Shown here in pieces: positions 35,562 to 44,880 of a stretch of DNA of 64,000 bases. The first letter of the stretch is position 1. Every line of letters starts with the position of its first letter. This DNA is from Bacteroidales bacterium (GTDB lineage Bacteria; Bacteroidota; Bacteroidia; Bacteroidales; F082), in NCBI GenBank assembly GCA_023229135.1, contig JALNZT010000006.1, positions 74,013 to 138,012 on the forward strand. Reading direction: 5' to 3'. The notes below the pieces were generated by a model. That model saw only the letters and a program-made list of their open reading frames with translations, did not search any database and was not told the origin of the DNA. The position numbers and the translations under genes were made by a program.

Positions 35562-35583
35562 TACACAGAATTAAAAAAAACTT

Positions 35584-37149
35584 ATGGACAAAATTCGTAT
35601 TCTTTGGGCTGATGATGAGATTGATTTGCTAAAACCGCATATCCTATTTTTAGAACAGAAAGGCTATAAGGTTGTAGCAATAAATAATGGCGATGAAGCA
35701 CTTGATTTAGTTAGAGAACAGCCTTTTGATATCATCTTTTTAGATGAAAACATGCCCGGCCTTTCCGGCATCGAGACTTTGGAAAAAATTAAAGCCGACT
35801 TCCCCAACCTGCCGGTGGTGATGATCACCAAAAGCGAGGAAGAGTCAATAATGGAAGACGCCATCGGCAGTAATATCGCGGATTATCTCATTAAACCGGT
35901 TAAGCCAAACCAGATTTTGCTGAGCCTGAAACGTAACCTCGAAAACCGGAAATTGGTCAGCGAGAAATCTACCATGAGTTACCAGCAGGAGTTCCGAAAT
36001 ATCGGTATGGAACTCAATAACAAGCTCGATTTTCAGGAATGGACGGAGGTTTTTAAAAAGCTCAACCGCTGGGAACTTGAGCTGGAACGTGCTGCAGATG
36101 AAGGTATCCGTGAGGTACTAAATATGCAAAAGGACGAAGCCAATTCCCAATTTTCGCGCTTTATAGAAAAAAATTATATCAACTGGCTCAACGGCACCGG
36201 TCAGGAAAAGCCTGTGCTTTCGCATACTTTGGTGCGTGATAAACTGTTGCCACTACTCAATAATACCCAAAATCCCGTATTTTTTCTTCTCATCGACAAC
36301 CTGCGCTACGACCAATGGAAGGTTATTCAGCCGCTAATTGAACAGTATTTCAGGGTGGAAAAAGACGAAATTTATTGTAGCATACTGCCCACAACGACGC
36401 AATATGCCCGTAATGCAATTTTCGCGGGCTTGATGCCCAACGAGATACGCAAAAAGTATCCGCAGTATTGGGTTGATGAGGAGGACGAAGGCACGAAAAA
36501 TCAGTTTGAATCAGAATTGTTGGGCGAGCAATTGCGCCGCCACGGCAAAGATGTGAAATTTTCTTACCATAAAATCCTCAACCTAAATGCCGGGAAACGT
36601 TTAGCCGAAAATATGTCAAACCTGATGACCAACGAGCTAAATGTGATCGTTTACAACTTCGTGGATATGTTGTCGCATGCCCGAACCGAAATGGAGATGA
36701 TTCGCGAACTCGCTGAAGATGAGCCCGCTTACCGCTCCCTGATGAGGTCTTGGTTTGAGCATTCCAGCCTTTTCGAAATTATCCGCTTTATCGCCCAGAA
36801 AAAGTCGGAAATTATCCTCACCACCGATCATGGGTCAGTGTATGTTAAAGATCCGGTCAAGATTTTGGGTGACCGAAATGTCAACACAAATCTGCGGTAT
36901 AAATATGGTAAAAGCCTGAAATACAACTCAAAAGAAGTTTTCGAAGTGCGCAATCCCGAGGATGTTTTTCTGCCACGCATCAACGTGAGTACGGCGTATG
37001 TTTTTGCCCGCGCCGGAGATTTTTTCGCCTACCCAAACAATTACAATCATTACGTCAACTATTACCGAAACACTTTTCAGCATGGTGGCATTTCCATGTA
37101 TGAAATGATGATCCCGGTGATTCACTTAAAGCCCAAATCATTGGTATGA
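35584..37149 (+). CDS. porX: PorX-type response regulator with PglZ phosphodiesterase domain
   Basis: A 521-residue orphan-type response regulator matching PorX, which with the histidine kinase PorY controls type IX secretion in Porphyromonas gingivalis. The receiver domain spans residues 1 to about 120; acidic Asp10 and Asp11, the phospho-acceptor Asp54 (in LDENMPG) and the conserved Lys in LIKPVKP are present. A helical linker follows, and residues about 210 to 520 form a PglZ (alkaline phosphatase superfamily) domain with the metal/nucleophile segments LLIDNLRYDQW, TTTQYARNA and TTDHGS. Published work assigns PorX phosphodiesterase activity on cyclic oligonucleotides. It overlaps tsaE by four bases. 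No PorY kinase gene is in this window. Confidence 0.93.
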   Translation: MDKIRILWADDEIDLLKPHILFLEQKGYKVVAINNGDEALDLVREQPFDIIFLDENMPGLSGIETLEKIKADFPNLPVVMITKSEEESIMEDAIGSNIADYLIKPVKPNQILLSLKRNLENRKLVSEKSTMSYQQEFRNIGMELNNKLDFQEWTEVFKKLNRWELELERAADEGIREVLNMQKDEANSQFSRFIEKNYINWLNGTGQEKPVLSHTLVRDKLLPLLNNTQNPVFFLLIDNLRYDQWKVIQPLIEQYFRVEKDEIYCSILPTTTQYARNAIFAGLMPNEIRKKYPQYWVDEEDEGTKNQFESELLGEQLRRHGKDVKFSYHKILNLNAGKRLAENMSNLMTNELNVIVYNFVDMLSHARTEMEMIRELAEDEPAYRSLMRSWFEHSSLFEIIRFIAQKKSEIILTTDHGSVYVKDPVKILGDRNVNTNLRYKYGKSLKYNSKEVFEVRNPEDVFLPRINVSTAYVFARAGDFFAYPNNYNHYVNYYRNTFQHGGISMYEMMIPVIHLKPKSLV

Positions 37150-37583
37150 CAACCGCAAAGTTTGTTGCCGCTCAGCCCAAAGCGCTGAGTGCTGCTGCCC
37201 AATGGCTTATTCAACACAAAGAAATTGCACCCGTAATGGCTTTTTACGGGCCAATGGGTGCCGGCAAAACTACCCTTATCAAAAGCCTGTGCAAACTGCT
37301 TCAAGTGTCGGATGAAGTAAATAGTCCGACTTTTTCTATTGTAAATGAGTATCTTACATCTGAAAACGATTCAGTATTTCATTTCGACTTCTACCGCATC
37401 AATAAGGTGGAAGAGGCATACGACATTGGATACGAGAACTATTTTTACAGCGGAAATCTTTGTCTGATTGAATGGCCGGAAAAAATAGCGCAACTTTTGC
37501 CCGAAAAACACGTAGAAGTGCTTATTAATCCGGATGAAGAAACCGGGTCTCGAAATATAACCTGCAAACTCATCGGAGTTTAA
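37146..37583 (+). CDS. tsaE: tRNA threonylcarbamoyladenosine biosynthesis protein TsaE
   Basis: A 145-residue P-loop ATPase that drives the TsaBDE complex making t6A37 in tRNAs that read ANN codons. The Walker A loop is GPMGAGKTTLIKSL near residue 37, the switch-like region is NSPTFSIVNEY and the Walker B-like strand is CLIEWPEK. The length is typical. The ATG overlaps the porX stop (ATGA), so the two are translationally coupled; this porX-tsaE-ald order is recurrent in Bacteroidota. Confidence 0.95.
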   Translation: MTTAKFVAAQPKALSAAAQWLIQHKEIAPVMAFYGPMGAGKTTLIKSLCKLLQVSDEVNSPTFSIVNEYLTSENDSVFHFDFYRINKVEEAYDIGYENYFYSGNLCLIEWPEKIAQLLPEKHVEVLINPDEETGSRNITCKLIGV

Positions 37584-37594
37584 GCGTAATAATT

Positions 37595-38815
37595 ATGAAC
37601 GAAGAAAAGCAATACATCAAATTTGCCGGCAGCACAGCAATTATGCCGCAGGAGGAAAAGCTGGAAGTAGCCAACCGCAAAAACCAGTTGACTATTGGTA
37701 TTCCGGCTGAACAGAATCCCGATGAACGCCGTATTGCACTCATCCCGGAAGCGGTAAAGCTGCTTACAAATCATGGCCACCGCATTCTGTTACAGCGCGG
37801 AGCCGGCATCCCTTCCCACTTCACGGATCACGAATTTGCTGAAGCAGGTGCTGAGGTGGTGGAAACAATTGGTGAGGTTTATGAAGCAGATTTAATACTG
37901 AAAGTTGCGCCTCCACGAGGTGAGGAACTTAGCTTACTCAAGAAAGGGCAGTCGCTTTTCTCTGTTCTGCAGCTCAGAAATCACGATAGGGACTGGTATC
38001 AATCCTTGATGACAAAAAAGCTTACAGCCGTTGCTTTCGAGTATATACAGGATAAAACCGGTGCATTGCCACTGTTGCGCTCCATGAGCGAAATCATCGG
38101 AAACCTGTCGATGCTGATCGCTGCCGAATACCTTTGCCATCCAAAATACGGAAATGGCACGATGCTGGGTGGTTTTCCGGGTGTTGCGCCAACAGAAGTG
38201 GTGATTATCGGCTCTGGAAATGTTGCGGAATACGCTGCCAGAGCGGCTTTAGGAATGGGTTGTCTCGTAAAGATTTTCGACAATTCCATGTACAAACTGC
38301 GTATCCTTCAAAATAATGTCGGCCAACGTTTATTCACCTCTGCGCTCCAGCCGAACCTCATTGGCGAAGCGCTCAAAACAGCCGATGTCGTTATTGCTGC
38401 AAAGCATATTCAGGATGGTATTGCAACTTGTTTTATCAGTGAAGAAATGGTCAGGTCGATGAAGAAGGGCGCTGTTATTATCGACGTTAGCATCGATCAG
38501 GGCGGCTGTTTCGAAACCATCAAAGCTACCTCGCAGCATGATCCGGTTTATCAGGTTCATGGCGTTACCCATTATGGCGTCCCAAATATGGCATCGCGCG
38601 TTCCGCGGACAGCCTCTATTTCCTTTAGCAATTTCTTTATGCCTTTGCTGCTACAGATTGGCGAAAGCGGAGGCCTCGAAAATCTGCTGCGCGTCAATAG
38701 GGCTTTGGCCAAAGGCGTTTATATCTATAACGGCAAACTCACCAACCATGATGTCAGTCGTTTATACGGTATTCCTTTCAGTCACCTCGAACTGCTGATG
38801 GCTGCCTTTTACTGA
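37595..38815 (+). CDS. ald: Alanine dehydrogenase
   Basis: A 406-residue enzyme converting L-alanine and NAD+ to pyruvate, ammonia and NADH, in the alanine dehydrogenase / transhydrogenase family. The N-terminal catalytic half has GIPAEQNPDERRIALIPEAV with the substrate-binding Arg, and the NAD-binding half has VVIIGSGNVAEYAARAA near residue 205. The NAD-site sequence in the family is usually GxGxxG; here it is GSGNVAEYA. Compared with Gram-positive Ald it carries about 30 extra residues at the N-terminus, as Bacteroidota members do. It starts 11 bases after tsaE. Confidence 0.85.
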   Translation: MNEEKQYIKFAGSTAIMPQEEKLEVANRKNQLTIGIPAEQNPDERRIALIPEAVKLLTNHGHRILLQRGAGIPSHFTDHEFAEAGAEVVETIGEVYEADLILKVAPPRGEELSLLKKGQSLFSVLQLRNHDRDWYQSLMTKKLTAVAFEYIQDKTGALPLLRSMSEIIGNLSMLIAAEYLCHPKYGNGTMLGGFPGVAPTEVVIIGSGNVAEYAARAALGMGCLVKIFDNSMYKLRILQNNVGQRLFTSALQPNLIGEALKTADVVIAAKHIQDGIATCFISEEMVRSMKKGAVIIDVSIDQGGCFETIKATSQHDPVYQVHGVTHYGVPNMASRVPRTASISFSNFFMPLLLQIGESGGLENLLRVNRALAKGVYIYNGKLTNHDVSRLYGIPFSHLELLMAAFY

Positions 38816-38829
38816 TTTATAGCTTTTTT

Positions 38830-38848
38830 AATCTGAATTTTTCAGATT
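38830..38848. terminator. Hairpin after ald
   Basis: AATCTGAA-TTT-TTCAGATT is a perfect 8-base stem 14 bases past the ald stop. It lacks a downstream T run, so it is only a weak terminator candidate; it may also affect the aroB promoter just downstream. Confidence 0.4.
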
Positions 38849-38873
38849 CAGACTTTCCTATGCCTTAATAGCT

Positions 38874-38881
38874 TAGCTTTG
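38874..38881 (+). promoter_or_regulatory. Bacteroidota -7 promoter box for aroB-aroA
   Basis: TAGCTTTG matches TAnnTTTG and lies 20 bases before the aroB ATG. No TTG is found at the usual distance upstream. Confidence 0.45.
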
Positions 38882-38901
38882 CAATAAACAGATTCTATAC
38901 G

Positions 38902-39981
38902 ATGTCAAGTAAAAATACTATTCTTTTCGGTAAGGCGGCCATTGAGGATTTAAAGCAGGAACTTATAATGTTTCGCAGCGATGGGCGTGAGCTCTTTTTA
39001 TTGGTTGATGAAAATACCCACAAACATTGTTTCCCGGTTTTGAAAGCTTTGGTTGGCAAAAAAAACTTCGACCCGGCTGTGCTGGAAATTTCTTCCGGTG
39101 AGCAAAACAAGAACCTGCGAACAGCCGGTGACTTGTGGTCGCAACTGACGATTGCCGGTGTAAAACGTGATGCGGTATTGCTTACATTGGGCGGTGGCGT
39201 AATCTCTGACATGGGTGGTTTCGTAGCATCTACCTATAAAAGAGGTATTGCCGTCATGCATATTCCTACTACCTTGCTTGGTATGATTGATGCGGCTATT
39301 GGCGGCAAAACCGGAATCGACTTTATGGGATATAAAAACCATATCGGTTCGTTCTATCAGCCTGAAAAAGTATTTGTGATTCCTGAATTTCTGAAATCAC
39401 TCGACCAGCGATATTGGCGTTCAGGCATGGGCGAGCTGCTGAAATATGGCTTTATAAAACATCCTGAGCTGTTAAAATCGGATGCTTTTTTTGACGAAAA
39501 CAGGGAAGAAGCGATGACACTGATTGAGCTGGCAGCAACAGCTAAGCTTGAAATTATTACTAAAGATCCACTCGAAAAAGGCTTGAGGAAAATCCTGAAC
39601 TTCGGCCACACTATAGGTCATGCTTTTGAAAGTTTTGCATTGGGCAAAGGCCAGGATTTGCTACACGGAGAAGCTATTGCAGCAGGAATGTTGGCCGAAC
39701 TTTGGTTGTCGGTAAAATACTGTAAACTGAATGTACAGGTTTTAGAGGAGTATAAAGAGCTGTATCTGAAATTGTTTCAGCCGTTTTTAATCCAGGAGGA
39801 AGCAATTGACGAATTGATGCAGCTGATACTGCACGACAAAAAAAATGCGGCGCAAAAGCTGAACTTTGTGCTGTTGAAAGCACCCGGGAAAGCAGTTTTT
39901 GATATAGCCGTTGAACCATCTGACATAGATGCCTGTTTAAGATGGTATATTGAACTCCTGAATGAAGATGACGAATCATAA
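38902..39981 (+). CDS. aroB: 3-Dehydroquinate synthase
   Basis: A 359-residue NAD-dependent enzyme converting DAHP to 3-dehydroquinate, the second step of the shikimate pathway. The NAD-binding GGGVISDMGGF loop is near residue 100, and the metal ligands lie in the Glu of MGELLKYG, the His of NFGHTIGHAFE and the His of LLHGEAIAAGM. It is complete. Its end overlaps the start of aroA by 20 bases, so the two shikimate genes are coupled. Confidence 0.96.
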   Translation: MSSKNTILFGKAAIEDLKQELIMFRSDGRELFLLVDENTHKHCFPVLKALVGKKNFDPAVLEISSGEQNKNLRTAGDLWSQLTIAGVKRDAVLLTLGGGVISDMGGFVASTYKRGIAVMHIPTTLLGMIDAAIGGKTGIDFMGYKNHIGSFYQPEKVFVIPEFLKSLDQRYWRSGMGELLKYGFIKHPELLKSDAFFDENREEAMTLIELAATAKLEIITKDPLEKGLRKILNFGHTIGHAFESFALGKGQDLLHGEAIAAGMLAELWLSVKYCKLNVQVLEEYKELYLKLFQPFLIQEEAIDELMQLILHDKKNAAQKLNFVLLKAPGKAVFDIAVEPSDIDACLRWYIELLNEDDES

Positions 39982-41230
39982 AAAATTAACAGCTAATCTC
40001 TTTGATTTTAAATCGACGGTGCAGCTCAGCAGCAGCAAAAGTGAGAGCAACCGCGCATTGATGATTAGGGCTTACGGGAATTTTGACCGCCATATCAAAA
40101 AGCTCTCCGATGCTGACGATACCATTTTGCTGCGTGATAATCTCGAATTGATTGACGACTGCGCTAAGTCTTCTATCCCGCTGATAATTGACTGTGCCAA
40201 TGCCGGCACGGCTTTTCGCTTTTTGGTGACTCATATGGCGTCCAAACCCGGGACATGGATGTTGACCGGTTCGGATCGCATGAAAGAACGTCCTGTGGGC
40301 GAGTTGGTTGAAGCTTTGCGAAAGCTCGGCGCTGAAATTGATTACATTGGTGAACAGGGATTTCCACCGCTGCGTATCCAAGGGAAAAACATCACTGGCG
40401 GAAAGCTTTCTTTAAGTACTTCCAAAAGTAGTCAGTTTGCTTCTTCGTTGTTGCTGGCAGCTCCTACATGGCCTCAAGGTCTTGAACTGGAACTTGTTGG
40501 TGATCAAAGCTCAACGCCTTATCTTGATCTGACGATAGCGATAATGCAGCATTATAAAGCCGATGTCAGCCAAGCTGGAAATCGTATTGTTGTGAAACCA
40601 AAACCTTATCAAAATATTGCTTTTACCGCTCAGCCCGACTGGAGCAGCGCTTCCTATTGGTATGAAATGGTGGCACTTAGCAAAGGTGGCGAGCTGTTGT
40701 TGCAGCAGTTAGATACGCAGAGTATCCAAGGCGATAAGGTAGTTGCAGATATTTTTGAGAAACTGGGCGTGCATTCGCATCAGGAGCCTAACGGTGTTAG
40801 GATTTTTAAGATGGAGAACTTTGTGCCAGAGCCTCTTAGCTTTAATTTCAGACATTCACCGGATTTGTTACCGACGGTGGCAGCTACTTGCTCCGGCTTG
40901 GGGGTCGAAGCCCATTTTTCCGGACTTAAAAACTTAAAATACAAGGAATCTGATCGCATTTTGGCGATGAAAAACGAGCTAAATAAAGTCGGTGTGCGGA
41001 TGGAAGCCCTATCTGAAGATGAATACAAACTGATTCCGGCTATAAAACTGCCTGATTTCACGAAAGATACAGCGGTTGTTTTTGATACCTGGGCCGACCA
41101 CCGGCTGGCAATGTCGCTGGCTCCTTTGGCTTTGAAAGTAGGTGCTGTACAAATCAATAACCCGGATGTAGTGTCGAAATCTTATCCAAACTTCTGGAAC
41201 GTTTTACGTAAAACTGGAATTCTGAAATAG
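39962..41230 (+). CDS. aroA: 3-Phosphoshikimate 1-carboxyvinyltransferase (EPSP synthase)
   Basis: A 422-residue EPSP synthase, joining phosphoenolpyruvate to shikimate-3-phosphate. Family marks are the phosphate-binding SKSESNRALMIRA near the N-terminus, the NAGTAFRFL loop (usually NAGTAxRPL), DRMKERPVGELVEALRKLGA, the KESDRI segment and DHRLAMSLAPLAL near the C-terminus. The loop variation is typical of the diverged Bacteroidota enzymes. The start may be the ATG at 39962 or the one at 39968; both lie inside aroB. Confidence 0.94.
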   Translation: MKMTNHKKLTANLFDFKSTVQLSSSKSESNRALMIRAYGNFDRHIKKLSDADDTILLRDNLELIDDCAKSSIPLIIDCANAGTAFRFLVTHMASKPGTWMLTGSDRMKERPVGELVEALRKLGAEIDYIGEQGFPPLRIQGKNITGGKLSLSTSKSSQFASSLLLAAPTWPQGLELELVGDQSSTPYLDLTIAIMQHYKADVSQAGNRIVVKPKPYQNIAFTAQPDWSSASYWYEMVALSKGGELLLQQLDTQSIQGDKVVADIFEKLGVHSHQEPNGVRIFKMENFVPEPLSFNFRHSPDLLPTVAATCSGLGVEAHFSGLKNLKYKESDRILAMKNELNKVGVRMEALSEDEYKLIPAIKLPDFTKDTAVVFDTWADHRLAMSLAPLALKVGAVQINNPDVVSKSYPNFWNVLRKTGILK

Positions 41231-41246
41231 GGCTAAACATTATTGC

Positions 41247-41254
41247 TATTTTTG
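41247..41254 (+). promoter_or_regulatory. Bacteroidota -7 promoter box before the Fe-S protein gene
   Basis: TATTTTTG fits TAnnTTTG and ends 13 bases before the ATG at 41268. The -33 position has no TTG. Confidence 0.35.
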
Positions 41255-41267
41255 CCAAAAAATTACC

Positions 41268-41987
41268 ATGACAATAGATTTATTCATCCCTTGTTTTATT
41301 GATCAGTTTTATCCTGAAACAGGAATGAATATGGTAAAACTGCTTGAAAAGGCCGGGGTAAAAGTCTATTATAATCCCGAACAAACCTGTTGCGGACAGC
41401 TTGCATTCAACAGCGGTTTCACCGATGAAGCGAAAAAACTGGGCAACAAATTCTTGACAGATTTTCCTAATAACCGGCCTGTAGTTAGTCCATCAGCCTC
41501 CTGTGCCGGTTACGTAAAAAACTATTATCAGGAGCTTTTTCATAATACAGCCAACCATCTTGAATACAAGCGTTTGACGCGCCATATGTTTGAAATCACT
41601 GATTTTCTCGTCAATAAATTAAATTTCACAGATTTTGGTGCTGTATTCCCACACAAAGTTACCTATCACGATAGTTGCGCCGGATTAAGGGAGTATAAAT
41701 TGAAAGCGGAAGGCCGGTTGCTATTATCAAAAGTGAAAGACCTGCAAATTGTTGAAATGAAGGAACGTGAAGTATGCTGCGGCTTTGGTGGTTCTTTTAG
41801 TGTGAAGCATGAAGCCATTTCGACGGCTATGGCCCAACAAAAAATCCAAAACGCAGTGGAAACAGAAGCCGAATATATCGTTTCGACCGATCTTTCGTGC
41901 CTGATGCATCTCGAAGCCTATATCAACAAACAAAAAATTCCGCTAAAAGTCATTCATATCGTTGACATACTGGCCGCCGGCTGGTAA
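41268..41987 (+). CDS. (Fe-S)-binding protein with two CCG domains (LutA/YkgE type)
   Basis: A 239-residue protein with two cysteine-rich (CCG) domains, the arrangement of LutA, one of the three proteins for L-lactate oxidation in B. subtilis. Each half has a C...C...CCG pattern: CCGQLAFNSG with the later SASCAGY, and DSCAGLR with CCGFGGSF. These motifs bind Fe-S clusters in LutA and in heterodisulphide reductase-type subunits. The lutB and lutC partners are not next to it; a plus-strand neighbour is missing and a minus-strand gene follows. The LutA role is therefore inferred from sequence only. Confidence 0.88.
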   Translation: MTIDLFIPCFIDQFYPETGMNMVKLLEKAGVKVYYNPEQTCCGQLAFNSGFTDEAKKLGNKFLTDFPNNRPVVSPSASCAGYVKNYYQELFHNTANHLEYKRLTRHMFEITDFLVNKLNFTDFGAVFPHKVTYHDSCAGLREYKLKAEGRLLLSKVKDLQIVEMKEREVCCGFGGSFSVKHEAISTAMAQQKIQNAVETEAEYIVSTDLSCLMHLEAYINKQKIPLKVIHIVDILAAGW

Positions 41988-42027
41988 GTAATCCAAAATT
42001 TCAGTATAAAATACGGATAGTGAAATA

Positions 42028-43116
42028 CTATTCTTTTAACAGAAGCTTTTCACGCAAATCGGTGTTTAGCAAGCCTTCAAGTTTCGTGTAAGGCAGAAAC
42101 AAATCACTCTGGCCATAAGAATAGGGCGCCAGTTCGTAACTGTTATAATAAAACCCGATTCCTGAATTACTGATCCAGAAATTAGTATTGGGTTCAACCA
42201 CTTCAACAAATAATCCAAAAGATTTTAGGCTACTGTCGTGTTGAATTTCATAACGACTTCTGATTTCATTTGTGAGTAACTCAGTCAAAATGTTGTCAGA
42301 TTGTGCTAAAAAAATATCTTCCATTTTCAAGCGTTTACCACTGTTGATGTCGAACACGTAGAATAGCCGGTTGAGCATACCATGTGCGCCACCGCTAAAA
42401 ACGTATTCGCTGGTTTCGATGCATAGCAGCCCATGCTGATTCATCACAACTCCAACTTCCCCGCTTTTAATCCACTGCACTGAATGTGAGGGCAGACTGT
42501 CGTAGCTACTCAGCTTTTTATAGTTGTTGAAAAATGTATCCGCTTGCTGCTGAAGTACTTGGTTAGGCATTAATAAAGCACTATTTTGACCTTCCTCCAA
42601 AAAAGCCTGCAACAGGATTGAATCCTGAAGTTGATTTAATGCTTCCGCCTGTGGCACAATTAACTCACTTTCAAAAATGGCCGAAGGACTTTCTTCCCGC
42701 TCTTCAAAAAGTTTTTTGTCAACACTTAAACCATAAGGCATCAGTGCGATGCTTCCAGCCTCATCAAGAGCAGAAAATGCTAACCGCTGTATATCATTAG
42801 ATGCTGTAAAATAGAAGCCTTCAAGCTGTCTGGAGCTCATTCGGCCTTTGATTAAGGTATCGGATTCGTATTCATTTTTCAAGAAAAAATCTCCCTGATC
42901 ATTTAGCATTCCTGTCAGCACGGTGTGGGAAGCAGCATTATCTTCCGTGAAAAATAAGTGTGCCCGTAACTTGCTGTTTACCTGTACCAAATTCAATAGT
43001 GCGGGTTTATTATTTAAGATACCTATATACCGGCTATAAAAGTTTTCTTGCGCGAAAGCACCAGTTAAAGCAATGCCAAGAAGGCAAAAAAGCACTATAA
43101 ATCGTTTGGTTTTCAT
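42028..43116 (-). CDS. Secreted DUF3298/RsiV-like protein
   Basis: A 362-residue protein with a cleavable signal peptide (residues 1 to about 22, ending GAFAQ). Its C-terminal third fits the DUF3298 domain found in RsiV-type anti-sigma factors and in many periplasmic proteins: VFSGGAHGMLNRLFYVFDINSGKRLKMEDIF and the terminal GIGFYYNSYELAPYSYG segment. The N-terminal part has beta-rich sequence of unknown fold. Proteins of this kind in Bacteroidota have no defined function. A -7 box lies about 40 bases upstream; the gene is monocistronic. Confidence 0.8.
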   Translation of the reverse strand: MKTKRFIVLFCLLGIALTGAFAQENFYSRYIGILNNKPALLNLVQVNSKLRAHLFFTEDNAASHTVLTGMLNDQGDFFLKNEYESDTLIKGRMSSRQLEGFYFTASNDIQRLAFSALDEAGSIALMPYGLSVDKKLFEEREESPSAIFESELIVPQAEALNQLQDSILLQAFLEEGQNSALLMPNQVLQQQADTFFNNYKKLSSYDSLPSHSVQWIKSGEVGVVMNQHGLLCIETSEYVFSGGAHGMLNRLFYVFDINSGKRLKMEDIFLAQSDNILTELLTNEIRSRYEIQHDSSLKSFGLFVEVVEPNTNFWISNSGIGFYYNSYELAPYSYGQSDLFLPYTKLEGLLNTDLREKLLLKE

Positions 43117-43156
43117 GTACGTTAGTTTAGGTGTTGTCGATGATAAGTTTATAAAT

Positions 43157-43164
43157 CAAAGATA
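43157..43164 (-). promoter_or_regulatory. Bacteroidota -7 promoter box for the DUF3298 gene
   Basis: CAAAGATA on the plus strand is TATCTTTG on the minus strand, a TAnnTTTG match 40 bases before the start. Confidence 0.4.
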
Positions 43165-43280
43165 ATTTTATTGAACAGACAGCGCACTATTACCAGGTGA
43201 ACTCCAATAAATCAATGAAGTAGAATTGGATATTGTGCGTAGATTATCACTTTTTGCAAAAGTAATTTAATAAGTTGAAG

Positions 43281-44735
43281 TTAAGTCGCATTTTGAATTT
43301 TTGTAATATTGTCTAAAAAGCGTGCCAACTCTGGAATATGCGGTCTCAAAATTCCAATAAGTTGTTGCAATTGAGGTATATATCGTTTATGGATTCCCCG
43401 CCGCAGACTTCCGCTAATTTTCATTTTGAATTGGTTTATATCTAAATTGCCCTCTTTGTATAATGCCAATTGATAGTACCAATCAATTCCAGGTAGTGAA
43501 TCCGGATATTCCATAAATAGGGTCTCTTTCGTATATAACTTATGCTTTTTATGGGTTATTATAAGCTGCGCATACATTTTAAGGGCCAGTAAAGTTTCAA
43601 AATAGGCCATAAAAAACATGCGCCAACGGTAGTTTAAAATATCTTTAATATGCTGATCCATAAAATGTTGGCCAAATCGTAATGCTTTTCGATGTTTACT
43701 ATTTTGGTTCAGGCTTTTAACGTAATAGGATGCAAAACCAATGCGTGTGTGCGGACTGATATTTTGCTTAAACTCAGAAAGATTGTCTTCCATAAGTTGC
43801 AGAGCTTCAGTAGTTTTATCACGTCGCAATAGTATCCCGCTGAGGTTATTCACATAAAAAAGATAGTCTGAACTATGCACTTTTATAGATAAATAACCAT
43901 AATAGGCCGCCTTGTCTAACTCGTTGTAGCGTGAATGAAGCAGCAGCCGATTGGCATAATAATTCACTAAAATACGTTTGCTGTAGATCTGGCCGCTTAT
44001 AATCAACTGGTCCAAGTCGTTATAAAGCCGTGTGAGCTTATGAAACTCCTTGTAATTATAGTAGATAAAAGTTAAACGCACGATGGCATAATAGCGATTA
44101 AGCCCATCGAGGCTGCTATCATAAAATACATCAATCAGTTTCTGTTCCCATTGCCGTGAATCACTGGTTTTGGTAATGTATTGATTTACAATATCATTGG
44201 TGGCGTCGTGTAATAAATGGTTTATTTCGAGGGCTTTTTGGTAGTTGTGACGTTGCTCTTTAATAAATGCAGAGACAATACTGAGGTAGCTAATCCTCAT
44301 CCTGATTAGCAGGTAGTTACGATAGTTTTGTGCCAATTCATAAAAGCGGATAAAATAGTATTCGGATTGTGTATATTTTTTGATGCGGCCAATCAGTTGC
44401 AGCTCTTCTTCCTGACTGATCTGATCGGTCATAATTTGCTCGTCCAGGTAGTGCATCCATTTGAATTGTTGATCGACATCAATGGAAGCCAGCTGTTTAT
44501 TGATCCAGTTTTTCATGTAGTTGTACTTCCGTTTGTCTAGCGTTTCATCAAATTGCATGGCGTGCTCCGGAAAATTTACGGCATGCTTAATCTGCTCAAA
44601 AAGAAGCTGGTTGGTTGAATCGACGAACTGCGCTTTTTGCGCTAAAAAGTCTATCTCGTGAGGCATCAGCGCACTCACAAAATGCTTGAAACTTTTTAGT
44701 TTTACTTTGGGCTTTTTATGATTGAATTCGGCCAT
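43281..44735 (-). CDS. Hypothetical helical-repeat protein
   Basis: A 484-residue soluble protein I do not recognise. It has no signal peptide or membrane segment and is nearly all helix, rich in Tyr, Leu, Lys and Gln. Spaced helix pairs such as YYAIVRLTFIYYNYKEFHKL, YYANRLLLHSRYNELDKAAYYGYL and IGFASYYVKSLNQNSKHRKAL look like degenerate TPR-type repeats over about residues 200 to 400. Such proteins usually serve as cytoplasmic scaffolds. It stands alone, with over 160 bases on one side and 200 on the other. No function can be assigned. Confidence 0.7.
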   Translation of the reverse strand: MAEFNHKKPKVKLKSFKHFVSALMPHEIDFLAQKAQFVDSTNQLLFEQIKHAVNFPEHAMQFDETLDKRKYNYMKNWINKQLASIDVDQQFKWMHYLDEQIMTDQISQEEELQLIGRIKKYTQSEYYFIRFYELAQNYRNYLLIRMRISYLSIVSAFIKEQRHNYQKALEINHLLHDATNDIVNQYITKTSDSRQWEQKLIDVFYDSSLDGLNRYYAIVRLTFIYYNYKEFHKLTRLYNDLDQLIISGQIYSKRILVNYYANRLLLHSRYNELDKAAYYGYLSIKVHSSDYLFYVNNLSGILLRRDKTTEALQLMEDNLSEFKQNISPHTRIGFASYYVKSLNQNSKHRKALRFGQHFMDQHIKDILNYRWRMFFMAYFETLLALKMYAQLIITHKKHKLYTKETLFMEYPDSLPGIDWYYQLALYKEGNLDINQFKMKISGSLRRGIHKRYIPQLQQLIGILRPHIPELARFLDNITKIQNAT

Positions 44736-44851
44736 TTTTAAGCTTTTTGGTGATGTAAAATTAGACTTTTCAGTTGAGACATTAGTCTGCCCGGAAAAGC
44801 AAATTTTATTAATTTAGAATCAGTCTAAGTTTATCAAACCCTCAATTTAGT

Positions 44852-44880
44852 TTGCGTTAATGTACCTTTGTTGAACATCT
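44852..44880 (+). promoter_or_regulatory. Promoter of the C25 protease gene
   Basis: TTG (44852-44854) and TACCTTTG (44873-44880) are 18 bases apart, a full match to the Bacteroidota layout. This predicts an untranslated leader of about 75 bases before the ATG at 44961. Confidence 0.6.
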
